Below, one piece after another: positions 24,301 through 34,236 of a DNA stretch of 63,322 nucleotides. The DNA lies in NCBI GenBank assembly GCA_020631395.1, contig JAHDHI010000021.1:1-63322 (forward strand). Reading direction: 5' to 3'. Numbering within the stretch: position 1 is the stretch's first letter; the number at the start of each line of letters is the position of its first letter. The notes below the pieces were generated by a model. That model searched no databases. It saw only the letters and a list, made by a program, of their open reading frames with translations, and had not been told where the DNA came from. This DNA comes from Bizionia sp. (GTDB lineage: Bacteria; Bacteroidota; Bacteroidia; Flavobacteriales; Flavobacteriaceae). Made by a program: the position numbers and the translations under genes.

Positions 24301-27300
24301 ATGAAAAAACAATTACTCTCGTCACTTTTTGCGCTGTTTTTAGGTTCTATTATATGGGCACAATGTGGCCCCGGTGAAGACACCATAGCTCCAGTATTTG
24401 GAAATGCTGGGTATGGAACCCTAGCAAACCCCTTTAAAAACTTGTTGCAATCCACAGTGGGTGGCGTGCCAAGCGGCACCTACTATTTTAATTTTAACAA
24501 CAGTACCTTTCAAGGGGTTCTTGATAATGACACCGATGGTGGTGGCTGGTTAATGGTACTAAATTACGTCCACTTAGCAGGAGATAATACCGATCTTACC
24601 ATTCGAAATACCGATCTCCCTTTATTAGGCTCCTCTACAGTAGGCGATAATGAGGCAGGAACTGCCAATTGGGGGCATATGGGAAATGCTTTAGCAGCCA
24701 CAATTGATTTTGAAGAAGTTCGCTTTTATGGAGAAACAACTGGGCATAATCGTATTGTCAACTTTAAAACATCTTATACTAATGTGTTAAGTTACCTTAA
24801 AACTGGCCTAGGTAACGTTGCGGGAATTAATATTCCTACTAACTTTACTGCATTGGTCGGACATACAGCCAATATCCCTGGAGCCGCTTTTAATGTATAT
24901 TCAAATCAAGGAGACAAAGCATTAACGGAGTTTCCATTTTGGAGGAGCGGCCAATTTCATTGGGGGATCCGTGGAGGAGGCGCAAATGGAAACCGTTGGG
25001 AGGTAGACGATAACGCTGTAAATACACAAAGTACCATCCACCGTGTTTGGGTTCGTGGTGACCTTTCGCCAGCAGCAACACCATCCATATCGGTCACCTT
25101 GGATACTACAGGAAATGCTACAGTAAATCCAGCTGACTTTGGCTTTACACTTTCCGATAACTGTAGTGCAGAGGCCAATATAAACTTAAGTTTAAGTCAA
25201 ACCAATTTTACCTGCTCAGAGATAGGTGATAATCCCATACAATTTACCGCTACAGACGAGCAAAATAATGCTACAGTAATTAATGTAACAGTAACTGTTT
25301 TTGAAAGTCCTCCAGTAATAAATGTGCCCCCTCCAGCACCTTTTCTTGATCTTGAGTTGGATAGCAATGGGGAGCTAACGTTAGATCTGGCAATATTAAA
25401 TACAACGGTTACAGACGATTGCGGCATTGCAAGCACAGTGATTAGTCCAGCAATGCTTGATTGTAGTAATCTTGGGTTTAATAATGCCATTATTACGGTA
25501 ACAGATGTACATGGGAATATGTCGTCAGCTTCTGTATTTTTTAATTTAAGGGATAATATCCTCCCAGTAGTGCAGTGTGTAGCATCGTTTTCTATAGATT
25601 TAGCTGATTCAGGAAGTGTAGAACTTAATCCAAGTGATTTAGTAGAAAGCGTTTCAGATAATTGTGGAATTGCAAATATATCTTTGGATAAGTCTACATT
25701 TATATGTGCAGATATTGGGGACAATCTAGTCACGGTCACTGCATCAGATGGAGAAGGCAACGAAACAACTTGTACCACAACAGTTACCATAACAGTACCT
25801 CCATGCCCTGGGAATATAACCTTACAAGCAGAACCAGAAGCTTGTGGTGTTACATATAATTATCCTTGTTCGAGTAACGTAACAGCTGGGCCACCAAGCG
25901 GTACATTTCTGGCTGTAGGAACAACAACAACATATGCGTATGATACTTTAGACAATACAGGTGGCGCCGTTACTTGTAGTTATGATGTCACTGTGGTAGA
26001 TGATGAAGGGCCTACTTTTATAACCCAAGACATAACACTTGATGTTACTATGGATGGAACCGTTTCACTAATAGCAGAAGATTTTTTAGGATTGGATTCA
26101 TTAGCTTCAGATTATACAATGGATCAAACGGGAACACTTAATAGAGAAGATATTTCAGCTACTGGGACAGAAATTACGCTTCAAGATGATGAAGTTTCTT
26201 CAGCATTGCCAATAGGTTTTGAATTTGCATTTTATGGAGTGCTTTACAATGACTTTTATATTTCTTCTAACGGATTTATAACGTTTTCAGGAAATAGTGA
26301 TGATGGCTGTTGCGAAGGACAGACACTTCCTGATGTTACTGAACCAAACAATTTAATTGCCTTCGATTGGGATGATTATGATCCTACTGAAGGGGGAACT
26401 ATTCGTTACCAAACTATTGGTACGGCACCAAACCGTATTTTAATTATGGATTTTGATACCGTATTACATATTGATTTTATTGATAATACGGAAGCAACTA
26501 CAACACAAGTAAAACTTTTTGAAGGAACCAACCGTATTGAAATTCATTCAACTAACATCCCAGACTTATCTAACATTAAAACTCAAGGCCTTGAAAATAT
26601 AGATGGCACAGCAGCAATTATTGTCCCTGGACGTAATGGAACTACATGGTCTGCTTCAAATGATGTGGTTGCTTTTATACCTATAACAGGAGAGGTTGCA
26701 GACTCATGTGGCGTAGACACTTTTATAGCTTCGCAAACAGTTTTCGATTGTTCTAACTTAGGAATAAATACGGTAACACTTACAGCTACCGATACTAATG
26801 GAAATGTCACAGAAAAAACTGCTACAGTAACAATTGTAGACGCTATCGGGTATTGTAATGAGTTGCCTATAGTAGCAAAAGTAATGTTACAAGGAGCAGC
26901 AATAAACCCTAATGTTGGAGAAGAGCAATTAATGCGTGACGACTTGAGAGTTAATAGTTTAATGCCAACAACAAGTCCCTATGTAGATGCTAAAACAATA
27001 GATGCCGCAATATTTAATGTAACAGGAAATGATGCCATTGTGGATTGGGTTTGGGTTGAAATTAGAGACGCAAGTAGTTCGACTACTGTAGTTCAAGGAC
27101 AATCGGCGTTATTGCAACGCGATGGAGATATGGTAAGTACTATAGATGGAACTTCACCAGTACTATTTAATAGGCTTTCTGGAGATTATTACATAGCTGT
27201 TAAACATAGAAGTCACTTAGGTATTATGACGGCGAATACGTTTAGTTTAAGCAATACATTAACAACAGTAGATTTTACAGATGCCAATAACCAGATTACT

Positions 27301-27663
27301 TTTGGTACCGATGCCCAAACAAGCTTTGGCATGCCAAGTGGAGTAGTAGCGCTATGGGCTGGAGATGCTAATGATGATGGTCGTTTAAATTATTCGGGAC
27401 CATTGTCTGATGTGCCATACATAAGAAGTCAGGTATTCAACGACCCCGATAATTCTGTATTTGGAGGACCGCCAGTAGCAAGTTACCCATCCCAAGGGTA
27501 TAATGTGACAGATGTTGACATGGATGGAAAAACTGTGTATTCTGGAGCAGTAAGCGATGTTTTGTATATAAGGAACAACATATTCAATAACCCCTCCAAT
27601 TCTATATTTGGAGGACCTCCAACATCAACATTTGTTTTTACAGAACAATTGCCGGAAAATTGA
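24301..27663 (+). CDS. secreted multi-domain protein: fibrinogen-like, HYR-like, dockerin-like C-module
   Basis: This 1120-residue protein has a signal peptide (1-20). A fibrinogen-C-like domain (about 30-255) contains DGGGWLMVLNYV. HYR/Ig-like modules (about 260-570) carry paired Cys (DNCS..., DDCGIAS, DNCGIAN). A nidogen-like region (about 600-800) contains SNGFITFSGN and NNLIAFDWDDYD. One more Cys-containing HYR-type segment follows. The C-terminal module (about 858-1120) runs from VMLQGAAINPN to the end. That module has two dockerin-like loops (DANDDGRLNYSG, DVDMDGKTVYSG), but the protein ends EQLPEN instead of QQLPEGAN. It starts 42 bases after the fibre gene and is last in the operon. 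No canonical type IX sorting domain is seen. It is probably a cell-surface or matrix-binding protein. Confidence 0.85.
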   Translation: MKKQLLSSLFALFLGSIIWAQCGPGEDTIAPVFGNAGYGTLANPFKNLLQSTVGGVPSGTYYFNFNNSTFQGVLDNDTDGGGWLMVLNYVHLAGDNTDLTIRNTDLPLLGSSTVGDNEAGTANWGHMGNALAATIDFEEVRFYGETTGHNRIVNFKTSYTNVLSYLKTGLGNVAGINIPTNFTALVGHTANIPGAAFNVYSNQGDKALTEFPFWRSGQFHWGIRGGGANGNRWEVDDNAVNTQSTIHRVWVRGDLSPAATPSISVTLDTTGNATVNPADFGFTLSDNCSAEANINLSLSQTNFTCSEIGDNPIQFTATDEQNNATVINVTVTVFESPPVINVPPPAPFLDLELDSNGELTLDLAILNTTVTDDCGIASTVISPAMLDCSNLGFNNAIITVTDVHGNMSSASVFFNLRDNILPVVQCVASFSIDLADSGSVELNPSDLVESVSDNCGIANISLDKSTFICADIGDNLVTVTASDGEGNETTCTTTVTITVPPCPGNITLQAEPEACGVTYNYPCSSNVTAGPPSGTFLAVGTTTTYAYDTLDNTGGAVTCSYDVTVVDDEGPTFITQDITLDVTMDGTVSLIAEDFLGLDSLASDYTMDQTGTLNREDISATGTEITLQDDEVSSALPIGFEFAFYGVLYNDFYISSNGFITFSGNSDDGCCEGQTLPDVTEPNNLIAFDWDDYDPTEGGTIRYQTIGTAPNRILIMDFDTVLHIDFIDNTEATTTQVKLFEGTNRIEIHSTNIPDLSNIKTQGLENIDGTAAIIVPGRNGTTWSASNDVVAFIPITGEVADSCGVDTFIASQTVFDCSNLGINTVTLTATDTNGNVTEKTATVTIVDAIGYCNELPIVAKVMLQGAAINPNVGEEQLMRDDLRVNSLMPTTSPYVDAKTIDAAIFNVTGNDAIVDWVWVEIRDASSSTTVVQGQSALLQRDGDMVSTIDGTSPVLFNRLSGDYYIAVKHRSHLGIMTANTFSLSNTLTTVDFTDANNQITFGTDAQTSFGMPSGVVALWAGDANDDGRLNYSGPLSDVPYIRSQVFNDPDNSVFGGPPVASYPSQGYNVTDVDMDGKTVYSGAVSDVLYIRNNIFNNPSNSIFGGPPTSTFVFTEQLPEN
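26872..27663 (+). other. C-terminal dockerin-like module, copy 1
   Basis: Residues about 858-1120 of the preceding gene. Shared marks with copies 2 and 3: LQGAA.NPN.GEE.LMRDDLR, QSALLQRDGD, DANNQI.(F/Y)GTDAQ, then two repeats of D.N.DG..(N/V)YSG..SDV..IR followed by NS.FGGPP. Confidence 0.85.
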
Positions 27664-27735
27664 ACGTTCTATTTAAATTGGATAATCAAGATTAGTGCTA
27701 TTACAGTGAAGAGATAAATAATAGCACTATATAAG

Positions 27736-27765
27736 AACTCCCAAGTTTAGCTTGGGAGTTTGTTT
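27736..27765 (+). terminator. hairpin terminator of the surface-fibre operon
   Basis: AACTCCCAAG, loop TTTAG, CTTGGGAGTT, then TGTTT. A perfect 10-bp stem 72 bases after the operon's last stop. Confidence 0.85.
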
Positions 27766-27808
27766 AATAGCTGGAACAAATTCTATTTTTTAACACATGC
27801 AAATAAAA

Positions 27809-27836
27809 TAGGGTGTCTTGCTTTTTGTCTGTCATA
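27809..27836 (+). promoter_or_regulatory. candidate ECF promoter, site 3
   Basis: TAGGGTG, 13 T-rich bases, then CTGTCATA, placed 29 bases before the start codon of the BNR-propeller protein and after the preceding operon's terminator. Both boxes and the spacing equal those of sites 1 and 2. Confidence 0.72.
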
Positions 27837-27865
27837 GATAAATAAAGAAAATAAATAACCTACTT

Positions 27866-30800
27866 ATGAAAAAAACACTACTTCTAGTAACTTTGATATT
27901 CAGCACAACGATATGGGCTCAGCAAAACTTTAAAGAACCGTGGTTAAGACAATTACAAAAAGAAGGTAGAAAGAACCCTACTTTCAAAGAGATTCAGCAA
28001 GCTTTCGATAGCTATTGGTTAACTCATGATAAAAATGCCAAAGGAAGCGGATATAAACCATTTAAGCGTTTTGAGAACATTTGGAGTTCTCGTGTGGATG
28101 AAAAAGGATATTTACCCACGGCTCAGGATCTTTTGAGTGCTTGGGAGCAGAAAAAAGCATTTGGACAGGCCAATAAAATGGTAGACCAGAGTAGTTGGTA
28201 TTCCATCGGACCTTTCGATTATACGCAAGCAAATGCGCAACCTGCTGGAATGGGACGTTTGAATTGTATCACAGTAGATCCTAGTAATGGTAATACCTGG
28301 TATGTAGGTGCTCCTGGTGGAGGATTATGGAGAACAACAGATGCCGGAAGTACGTGGCAACCATTAACAGATGAGATGCCTAGGGTTAGCGTGTCGGCTG
28401 TAGCTGTAGATTACAATGATCCCAATACAATATATATAACAACGGGAGATGATGATGGTGTTTATGTATATGCAGCTTCAACTGGAGTCTACAAATCTAC
28501 AGATGGTGGAGCAACTTGGGTTTCTACTGGTTTGAATGCGAGTAACCTGAATGGTAGTGCAGCACTTAGTGAAATCTTTATTGATCCTACCAATTCAAAC
28601 AAGTTGATTTGTTCGGGAACAGATGGAGTGTATACCACTACTGATGCCGGTGCAACTTGGACGCAAACATTAAATGGTAACAACATTCGTGACATGCGCC
28701 TTAAACCTGGGGATGCGCAAACAGTATATGTGGTAAGCCCAACTGCGTTTTATAAATCTACGGATGGTGGGACTAATTTTGTACAAGTAACTAATGGTGT
28801 ACCTACCAATACACATCGGATGGTTATAGATGTTACACCTGCCAATTCCGATTATGTATATCTATTTTCGGTAGATGAGACCAACAGGTGGCAACACGGT
28901 ATTTATAGATCTACAGATGGAGGAACAAGTTTTAATTTGAGAAATGCCGACAGTCATACATTGATTGGAAATGCCCAAGTATGGTATAATATGGCTATTG
29001 GAGTATCTGATACCGATGCAAATGAAGTTTATGTGGGCACGATGGATGTTTGGAGATCTTCAAATGGGGGAACTTCTTGGAATAAGTTAAACCGTTGGGA
29101 TCAATTGACAGATGCTTATACCCATGCGGATATTCATTCGTTGAGGTCTCACAATGGACGTATGTTTTGTACAAGTGATGGTGGGGTGTATTCGACTATC
29201 GATAATGGAACTACATTTCAAGATCATAGTGCAGGCTTACAAATTGGAGAGTTTTTCAATGTAGCGGTTGCAGAAGGCAATATTAACAATGTTTCTGGAG
29301 GCCTTCAGGATAACGGTGGTTTTGGGTTAGGTGTTAATGGGGATTGGAGAGGCTATCACCCAGGAGATGGAATAAATACATTGATAACACCTACAGACGA
29401 CAATACTTATTATGGGTTTATGCAGGGTGGTCAGCGTTTATACATTTCCAATCAAGGAGATGGCTATATCACTTGGGTTGGTAAACCATCAAATGCAGGT
29501 ACTGGCGTTTGGGAAACACCATTGGCTTCAGATGGTAATGGAGAAATTTATGCAGCATGGGATAGACTTTTCAAATTAAATAAAAGTACAAACACATGGG
29601 AAACGGTCGGTTCGGTGGTTACAGGTTATACAGATGAATTGGAAATAGCACCTTCAGATCCGATGCGGATTGTTTCTTCAGGTCACCAGAATCTACGTGT
29701 TAGTACAGATGGGGGTGTGACGTATGACTTCAATACCAATGTGGTTGGCAATGCCATCTCAGATATTGCTATACATCAAACCAACCCGGATATCATGTGG
29801 ATAACAACTGATGGTGATTATGCCAATAAAGGAGTGTTTAAAACCATAGACGGTGGTTACACATGGACAGATATAACGAGTAATTTGCCAGCTGGAGAAT
29901 TTCCTACGACAGTAGTTCATCAAGGTGACCATTCATTGAATCCTATTTTTGTTGCTACAGATCTAGGAGTCTATAGGTTAGATGACAGTAGTCCAGATTG
30001 GGAACCCTTTTTCACCAATCTACCAAATACGGATATCAGAGATTTGGAGATCAATTTGTTAGATCAGTCCATTACGGCTGCAACGTATGGAAGAGGGTTA
30101 TGGAGATCTTCTATTCCTATACAATTACTTCAAAATGATGTCAGTCTTTTGGCTATCAATAGCCCAGACAATATTGGTGCAAGTTGTGGAGAAATTTCTC
30201 CACAAATTAAGGTAAGAAGTAATGGGATCAATGTTATAACTGAAATTAATATAACCTATGGAGCCCAAGGAGAAGTCCCTACTAACCATACTTGGAATGG
30301 GACATTGACTTCAAATCAAGAAACAGTAATCGATTTGCCAGATATTAGCTTACCATCTGGATCGTATGTTTTTGAGGTAAATGCGACAATTGCAAATGAT
30401 GGTAATGTCAACAATAACATAAGAACTCAAAACTTCAGCATCAATGACTCAGGGCAATTCAATGTGATCAATTCTTTTGAAAATGCATCAGATGCTTTAA
30501 TCGTTGAAAATGGAGTATGGGAGTATGGAGTACCTACAGGATCTGTATTGAATGTTACATCTACTGGAAATCAGGTATATGGAACCAACTTGTCAGGAAA
30601 CTACCCTGTAGACGTCAGTGCTAGTCTAATGTCCAATTGTTATGATTTTACCAGTATTTTGAATCCAGTACTCAAATTTCAAATGGCATATCAATTGGAA
30701 GAAAACTGGGATTGGGCGAATGTGCAATATTCATTGGATGGGGCACAAAGTTGGACTAATTTAGGAAGCATCAATAGCCAACCCAATTGGTATAATAGTG

Positions 30801-31837
30801 AAGGGGATTGTATAGGTTGCCCTGGAGCACAATGGACAGGAACTAATACAACTATGACGGAGTATTCATATGATTTTACTGCTAATGCAGCATTGGGAGA
30901 GACGGACCTTACCACTGCAGACAATATTGTATTTAGGGTAACATTGCATTCAGATAGTGTCATAACAAATGAAGGTATTATTTTGGACGACTTTGTCATA
31001 GAAGGTAATGAGCCATTGCAAATAGCTCCAAAAATATATTTGCAAGGAGCTGCAATGAATCCAAATATGGGTGAGGAAAATTTGATGAGAGACGATTTAA
31101 GAGTAGAGGGACTTATTCCAACTACAAGTCCATATCAAGATGCTTTGATCTGTGATGTTTCAGTTTTCAATGATAGAACATTGACAATGGGGGCTATGGA
31201 CGATAACATAGTAGATTGGGTATATGTTGAATTAAGGGATTCAGCAGACAATACTCAGGTTGTGGAAGGACAATCTGCATTATTGCAACGTGATGGAGAT
31301 GTTGTTGGTATAGATGGAGATTCAGACCTTGCTTTTAGAGTGATTCCAGGAGATTATTACATAGTGATAAATCATCGTAATCATTTAGGAGTTATGACAT
31401 TGAATACTCTTTCCTTGACCAATGAGGTAACTTTGATAGACTACACAGATGCCAACAATCAAATAATCTATGGAACGGATGCCCAAACTACTTTTGGAAT
31501 GCCAAGTGGAATAACGGCTATGTGGTCAGGAGATACCAATGGAGATGGGCGATTGAACTACTCGGGAGCCTTGTCCGATGTGCCATTCATAAGAAGCCAA
31601 GTATTCAACGATCCCAACAACTCCGTGTTTGGAGGGCCACCAGTGGCAAGTTACCCATCGCAAGGGTATGAAGGTACTGATGCGAATTTGGATGGAGTAA
31701 CGGTGTATTCTGGAGCATCGAGCGATGTATTGTTCATTAGGAACAACATTTTCAACAACCCGTCGAATTCCGTATTCGGAGGGCCGCCGACATCTACCTA
31801 CGTGTTTGTACAGCAATTGCCGGAAGGGGCAAATTAA
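27866..31837 (+). CDS. secreted BNR/sortilin-like propeller protein with dockerin-like C-module
   Basis: This 1323-residue protein has a signal peptide (1-18, ending TIWAQ). A large propeller (about 110-750) is built of BNR/sortilin-type repeats with Asp-box phrases (STDGGATW, TTDAGATW, SSNGGTSW, TIDGGYTW). A CARDB/Ig-like domain (about 755-865) and a Cys-containing jelly-roll domain (about 870-1050, FENASDALIVENGVWEYG to GIILDDFVIEG) follow. The C-terminal module (about 1055-1323) ends QQLPEGAN. Such propellers occur in surface glycan-binding or hydrolytic proteins, but no glycosidase active site is evident. It has its own candidate ECF promoter and terminator, so it is a single-gene unit. 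Confidence 0.85.
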   Translation: MKKTLLLVTLIFSTTIWAQQNFKEPWLRQLQKEGRKNPTFKEIQQAFDSYWLTHDKNAKGSGYKPFKRFENIWSSRVDEKGYLPTAQDLLSAWEQKKAFGQANKMVDQSSWYSIGPFDYTQANAQPAGMGRLNCITVDPSNGNTWYVGAPGGGLWRTTDAGSTWQPLTDEMPRVSVSAVAVDYNDPNTIYITTGDDDGVYVYAASTGVYKSTDGGATWVSTGLNASNLNGSAALSEIFIDPTNSNKLICSGTDGVYTTTDAGATWTQTLNGNNIRDMRLKPGDAQTVYVVSPTAFYKSTDGGTNFVQVTNGVPTNTHRMVIDVTPANSDYVYLFSVDETNRWQHGIYRSTDGGTSFNLRNADSHTLIGNAQVWYNMAIGVSDTDANEVYVGTMDVWRSSNGGTSWNKLNRWDQLTDAYTHADIHSLRSHNGRMFCTSDGGVYSTIDNGTTFQDHSAGLQIGEFFNVAVAEGNINNVSGGLQDNGGFGLGVNGDWRGYHPGDGINTLITPTDDNTYYGFMQGGQRLYISNQGDGYITWVGKPSNAGTGVWETPLASDGNGEIYAAWDRLFKLNKSTNTWETVGSVVTGYTDELEIAPSDPMRIVSSGHQNLRVSTDGGVTYDFNTNVVGNAISDIAIHQTNPDIMWITTDGDYANKGVFKTIDGGYTWTDITSNLPAGEFPTTVVHQGDHSLNPIFVATDLGVYRLDDSSPDWEPFFTNLPNTDIRDLEINLLDQSITAATYGRGLWRSSIPIQLLQNDVSLLAINSPDNIGASCGEISPQIKVRSNGINVITEINITYGAQGEVPTNHTWNGTLTSNQETVIDLPDISLPSGSYVFEVNATIANDGNVNNNIRTQNFSINDSGQFNVINSFENASDALIVENGVWEYGVPTGSVLNVTSTGNQVYGTNLSGNYPVDVSASLMSNCYDFTSILNPVLKFQMAYQLEENWDWANVQYSLDGAQSWTNLGSINSQPNWYNSEGDCIGCPGAQWTGTNTTMTEYSYDFTANAALGETDLTTADNIVFRVTLHSDSVITNEGIILDDFVIEGNEPLQIAPKIYLQGAAMNPNMGEENLMRDDLRVEGLIPTTSPYQDALICDVSVFNDRTLTMGAMDDNIVDWVYVELRDSADNTQVVEGQSALLQRDGDVVGIDGDSDLAFRVIPGDYYIVINHRNHLGVMTLNTLSLTNEVTLIDYTDANNQIIYGTDAQTTFGMPSGITAMWSGDTNGDGRLNYSGALSDVPFIRSQVFNDPNNSVFGGPPVASYPSQGYEGTDANLDGVTVYSGASSDVLFIRNNIFNNPSNSVFGGPPTSTYVFVQQLPEGAN
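31028..31837 (+). other. C-terminal dockerin-like module, copy 2
   Basis: Residues about 1055-1323. It has the same order of marks as copy 1, with loops DTNGDGRLNYSG and DANLDGVTVYSG, and ends QQLPEGAN. The last 45 bases are nearly identical to the orphan remnant at 7376-7421. Confidence 0.85.
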
Positions 31838-31867
31838 CAATATGGTCAAAAAAGAATAGGCTTTGTC

Positions 31868-31915
31868 CAAAGACCAATTTACCATATGATTTTTCGTATG
31901 ATAAATTGGTCTTTG
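31868..31915 (+). terminator. hairpin terminator after the BNR-propeller gene
   Basis: A perfect 14-bp inverted repeat (31868-31881 with 31902-31915) begins 31 bases after the stop. ATG 31886, the first in-frame ATG of the next gene, lies inside its loop, so that start is unlikely. Confidence 0.8.
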
Positions 31916-31960
31916 CAATTGGTGGTAAATCAAACTTATTTTAGATATTTGTTATCATAT

Positions 31961-33367
31961 ATGGGTTACATTGTTACGTTGCCTATTGTTTTTTCTGCAA
32001 TTGATAAAAAAGCAGTAGCATTTAGTCCTTCAGATATCATTAGGGCTGAAAAGCTACTTAAAGCCGAAAAACAGTTAAATTCCAATTTAAGCACAGAAAA
32101 AGTTGAAGCCTTCTTGGCATCCATACGGCATCATCCGGAAGGGGTGGATTTTTTGATGTCGCAACAGGTGTTTTTGGAATTCTTGAATGGGAAGAAAATA
32201 AATTTTGACACGACCGCATTTAAAGACGCAGTCAATATGGAAGATGAGGATTTCAAAGTCTTTTTAGAAACCTATTTAAAAGACGATGTATTGCAATTAA
32301 TGGATGAATCCTTCAATAAAAAGAACTATGGGAGGCTACAAAAATTACTTCGCTATCGCAATTGGTTGCCCGAAATGGTATGGTTTCAGTTGGTGAGCAA
32401 GTTAGACAAGCGTTTAGATTATGTTTTTGAAAACTTGGATCTATACATTGGTAAGAGAACGTTGTATGACGAAGACTTCTTTAAACTGATAAATTGGTCT
32501 GGAGATGAAGAATTGAAACGAAAAGTTAGAAGAATAGAGCAAGTAAGTACTAGTTACTCCAATAAAATAGTCTCTAAACCCGGCATTGTCGCCTTTTTCT
32601 ACATCATGGGCAATGGGTTGAATTGGTTGGGAGCAAAAGCGACCACCATTGAAGAACGCATAGAGAAAAAGCATGCCCTAAGGGATTTGAAGTTTATCTC
32701 CATAATATTGGGAATCATAGTCATTTTAGTTGGAGGGGCGGCAATTTATGGCAATGAAAAGGCTAGGGATAGGAAAGAAAGAAGCGTTGAATTAAAACAA
32801 GAAGCGTTTTCCAATTCCATTTATGGGCTATTGACAATTTATGATACCGATAGCATTGGAGACATACAAGACGTACCAGTAAAAACAGGAGCGAACCCAT
32901 TTGGAGAACAAAAGCCCAATAGGGCAGGAGCCATGAACATAGGTAATAATGTCCTATTTGTAAATAAGTCGTCTTACGATGTCGTTATTTTATCAGATGA
33001 TGAGGTTTTGAGGTATTTCAACCTGGGTAACTATCGATATTTCCTAAGGGCAGGAGATAGCTTGACGGTCAAACAGAAGATGAAGACAAAGCTTTATATG
33101 GGAAAGCAATTTGCAATTTTCAAAAGTAAGGAAATAACAAATGAAAAAAAGATAAAAACGTACAAGCGGTTACCGCGCTTCGCTGAATTACCTGAAAATG
33201 CAATGGCAATTATTAAATATGGTTTTAAATTTAAGGAACGCGTGGAATTTATTGAAGAAGAAGGGGAAATGATTGTACGATCTAATCATTTCTTCAATTC
33301 ATTGGACTATAGAAAATCTAAAAGAAACGTGCTTTTTAAAACGGATGATCTCCCTAAAATAAGATGA
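31961..33367 (+). CDS. hypothetical membrane protein
   Basis: This protein of about 468 residues is of a family I do not recognise. A hydrophobic N-terminus (GYIVTLPIVFSA) is followed by a charged helical region of about 230 residues. A membrane helix follows (about 247-268, ISIILGIIVILVGGAAIYG), then a region of about 195 residues with beta-rich stretches (NVLFVNKSSYDVVIL, GNYRYFLRAGDSL). The frame is open from 31886, but that ATG lies inside the upstream terminator loop; ATG 31961 is therefore preferred. It lies 76 bases upstream of the DUF423 gene on the same strand. No function is proposed. Confidence 0.7.
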   Translation: MGYIVTLPIVFSAIDKKAVAFSPSDIIRAEKLLKAEKQLNSNLSTEKVEAFLASIRHHPEGVDFLMSQQVFLEFLNGKKINFDTTAFKDAVNMEDEDFKVFLETYLKDDVLQLMDESFNKKNYGRLQKLLRYRNWLPEMVWFQLVSKLDKRLDYVFENLDLYIGKRTLYDEDFFKLINWSGDEELKRKVRRIEQVSTSYSNKIVSKPGIVAFFYIMGNGLNWLGAKATTIEERIEKKHALRDLKFISIILGIIVILVGGAAIYGNEKARDRKERSVELKQEAFSNSIYGLLTIYDTDSIGDIQDVPVKTGANPFGEQKPNRAGAMNIGNNVLFVNKSSYDVVILSDDEVLRYFNLGNYRYFLRAGDSLTVKQKMKTKLYMGKQFAIFKSKEITNEKKIKTYKRLPRFAELPENAMAIIKYGFKFKERVEFIEEEGEMIVRSNHFFNSLDYRKSKRNVLFKTDDLPKIR

Positions 33368-33443
33368 CCAGACTTGCCGTTTTTAGTAACTGCATTAAGT
33401 TTGGAAATATTACTTTTGCGATAAAAACATAAACCAAAATAAG

Positions 33444-33821
33444 ATGACCACACAATTTGTATTACTAGCAGCAACGTTTTTTGGAGCCTTGGCCATTATT
33501 TTAGGTGCCTTTGGAGCACACGCCTTGAAGAAACTATTTACTCCCGAGCAAATGCAAAGCTTCGAAACCGGTGTGAAATACCAAATGTATCACGCCATTG
33601 TGTTATTGGTTATTGGGTTTCAATTGCCATTTAGCACAACTTTGGAGCAAGCAATGGCTTGGTGTTTCATTTTAGGTGTTATCTTGTTTTCGTTTAGTAT
33701 CTATGGCCTGTGCATTTCTTCGGCAAAAGGCAATAAGATTAAAATTTTAGGACCAATCACGCCATTGGGAGGCTTATGTTTGGTGACAGGTTGGGTGTTG
33801 TTGCTTGTTAACTTTATATGA
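33444..33821 (+). CDS. DUF423 inner-membrane protein
   Basis: This 125-residue protein has four predicted membrane helices. The DUF423 signature is near the start (GALAIILGAFGAHALK, then TGVKYQMYHAI). Length is normal. Family members (YgdD/YwdK type) are widespread and their function is unknown. It starts 76 bases after the preceding membrane protein. Confidence 0.93.
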   Translation: MTTQFVLLAATFFGALAIILGAFGAHALKKLFTPEQMQSFETGVKYQMYHAIVLLVIGFQLPFSTTLEQAMAWCFILGVILFSFSIYGLCISSAKGNKIKILGPITPLGGLCLVTGWVLLLVNFI

Positions 33822-34236
33822 TTAGTTTTAGGGTGTATTCATACAAAAGAACTTTCCCCTACTCGAATTAATTTATAAGACATTAAAATGGCTTTAGTTT
33901 AATTGTATCTTCACTTAAATTCGTTCCAATCAAGAACCTTTAAACAATAGTGTTTAAAGGTAAGTATCCCAAAATTAGCTACGGTCTAATTTATACGAAT
34001 TTCATTGTTCTTCATGTTTTCAAGTTTGAAAAAGAGCATTCTAACAATCTATGAATTATTTTAGAGAATCCATGTAGATCAATGAGTCTATCAAACAATG
34101 AAACAGGAGTTGGATTGGCATTGTCGTTGATTGATGATAGCTGGAATTTTAAGCAATAAGCAGGATTGGGAAAAAAAATCTGCGAAGTTGAATTTGTATA
34201 GTATATTTGCGTCTAGTAATTTACAACCAAATAAAT
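33822..34236. other. intergenic region with one hairpin
   Basis: This is 415 bases before the S74 fibre gene. Apart from the hairpin at 33936-33961 I see no gene. A TAGGGTG at 33829 is not followed by CTGTCATA at the right distance. TATATTTG at about 34201-34208 fits the Bacteroidota TAnnTTTG box, but I see no convincing upstream TTTG partner. Confidence 0.45.
33936..33961. terminator. hairpin, likely terminator or operator
   Basis: A perfect 11-bp inverted repeat (ACCTTTAAACA, loop ATAG, TGTTTAAAGGT) lies about 115 bases after the DUF423 gene. It lacks a T-run, so an operator is an alternative. Confidence 0.5.

Noticed and set aside
18176-31837. Prophage tail region as the source of the fibre-like proteins
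   Set aside because: No capsid, terminase, portal, integrase or lysis genes are present, and all these proteins carry Sec signals.
33829-33856. TAGGGTG in the gap before the S74 fibre gene
   Set aside because: No CTGTCATA follows at 13 bases. A similar TAGGGTG at 2041 fails in the same way.
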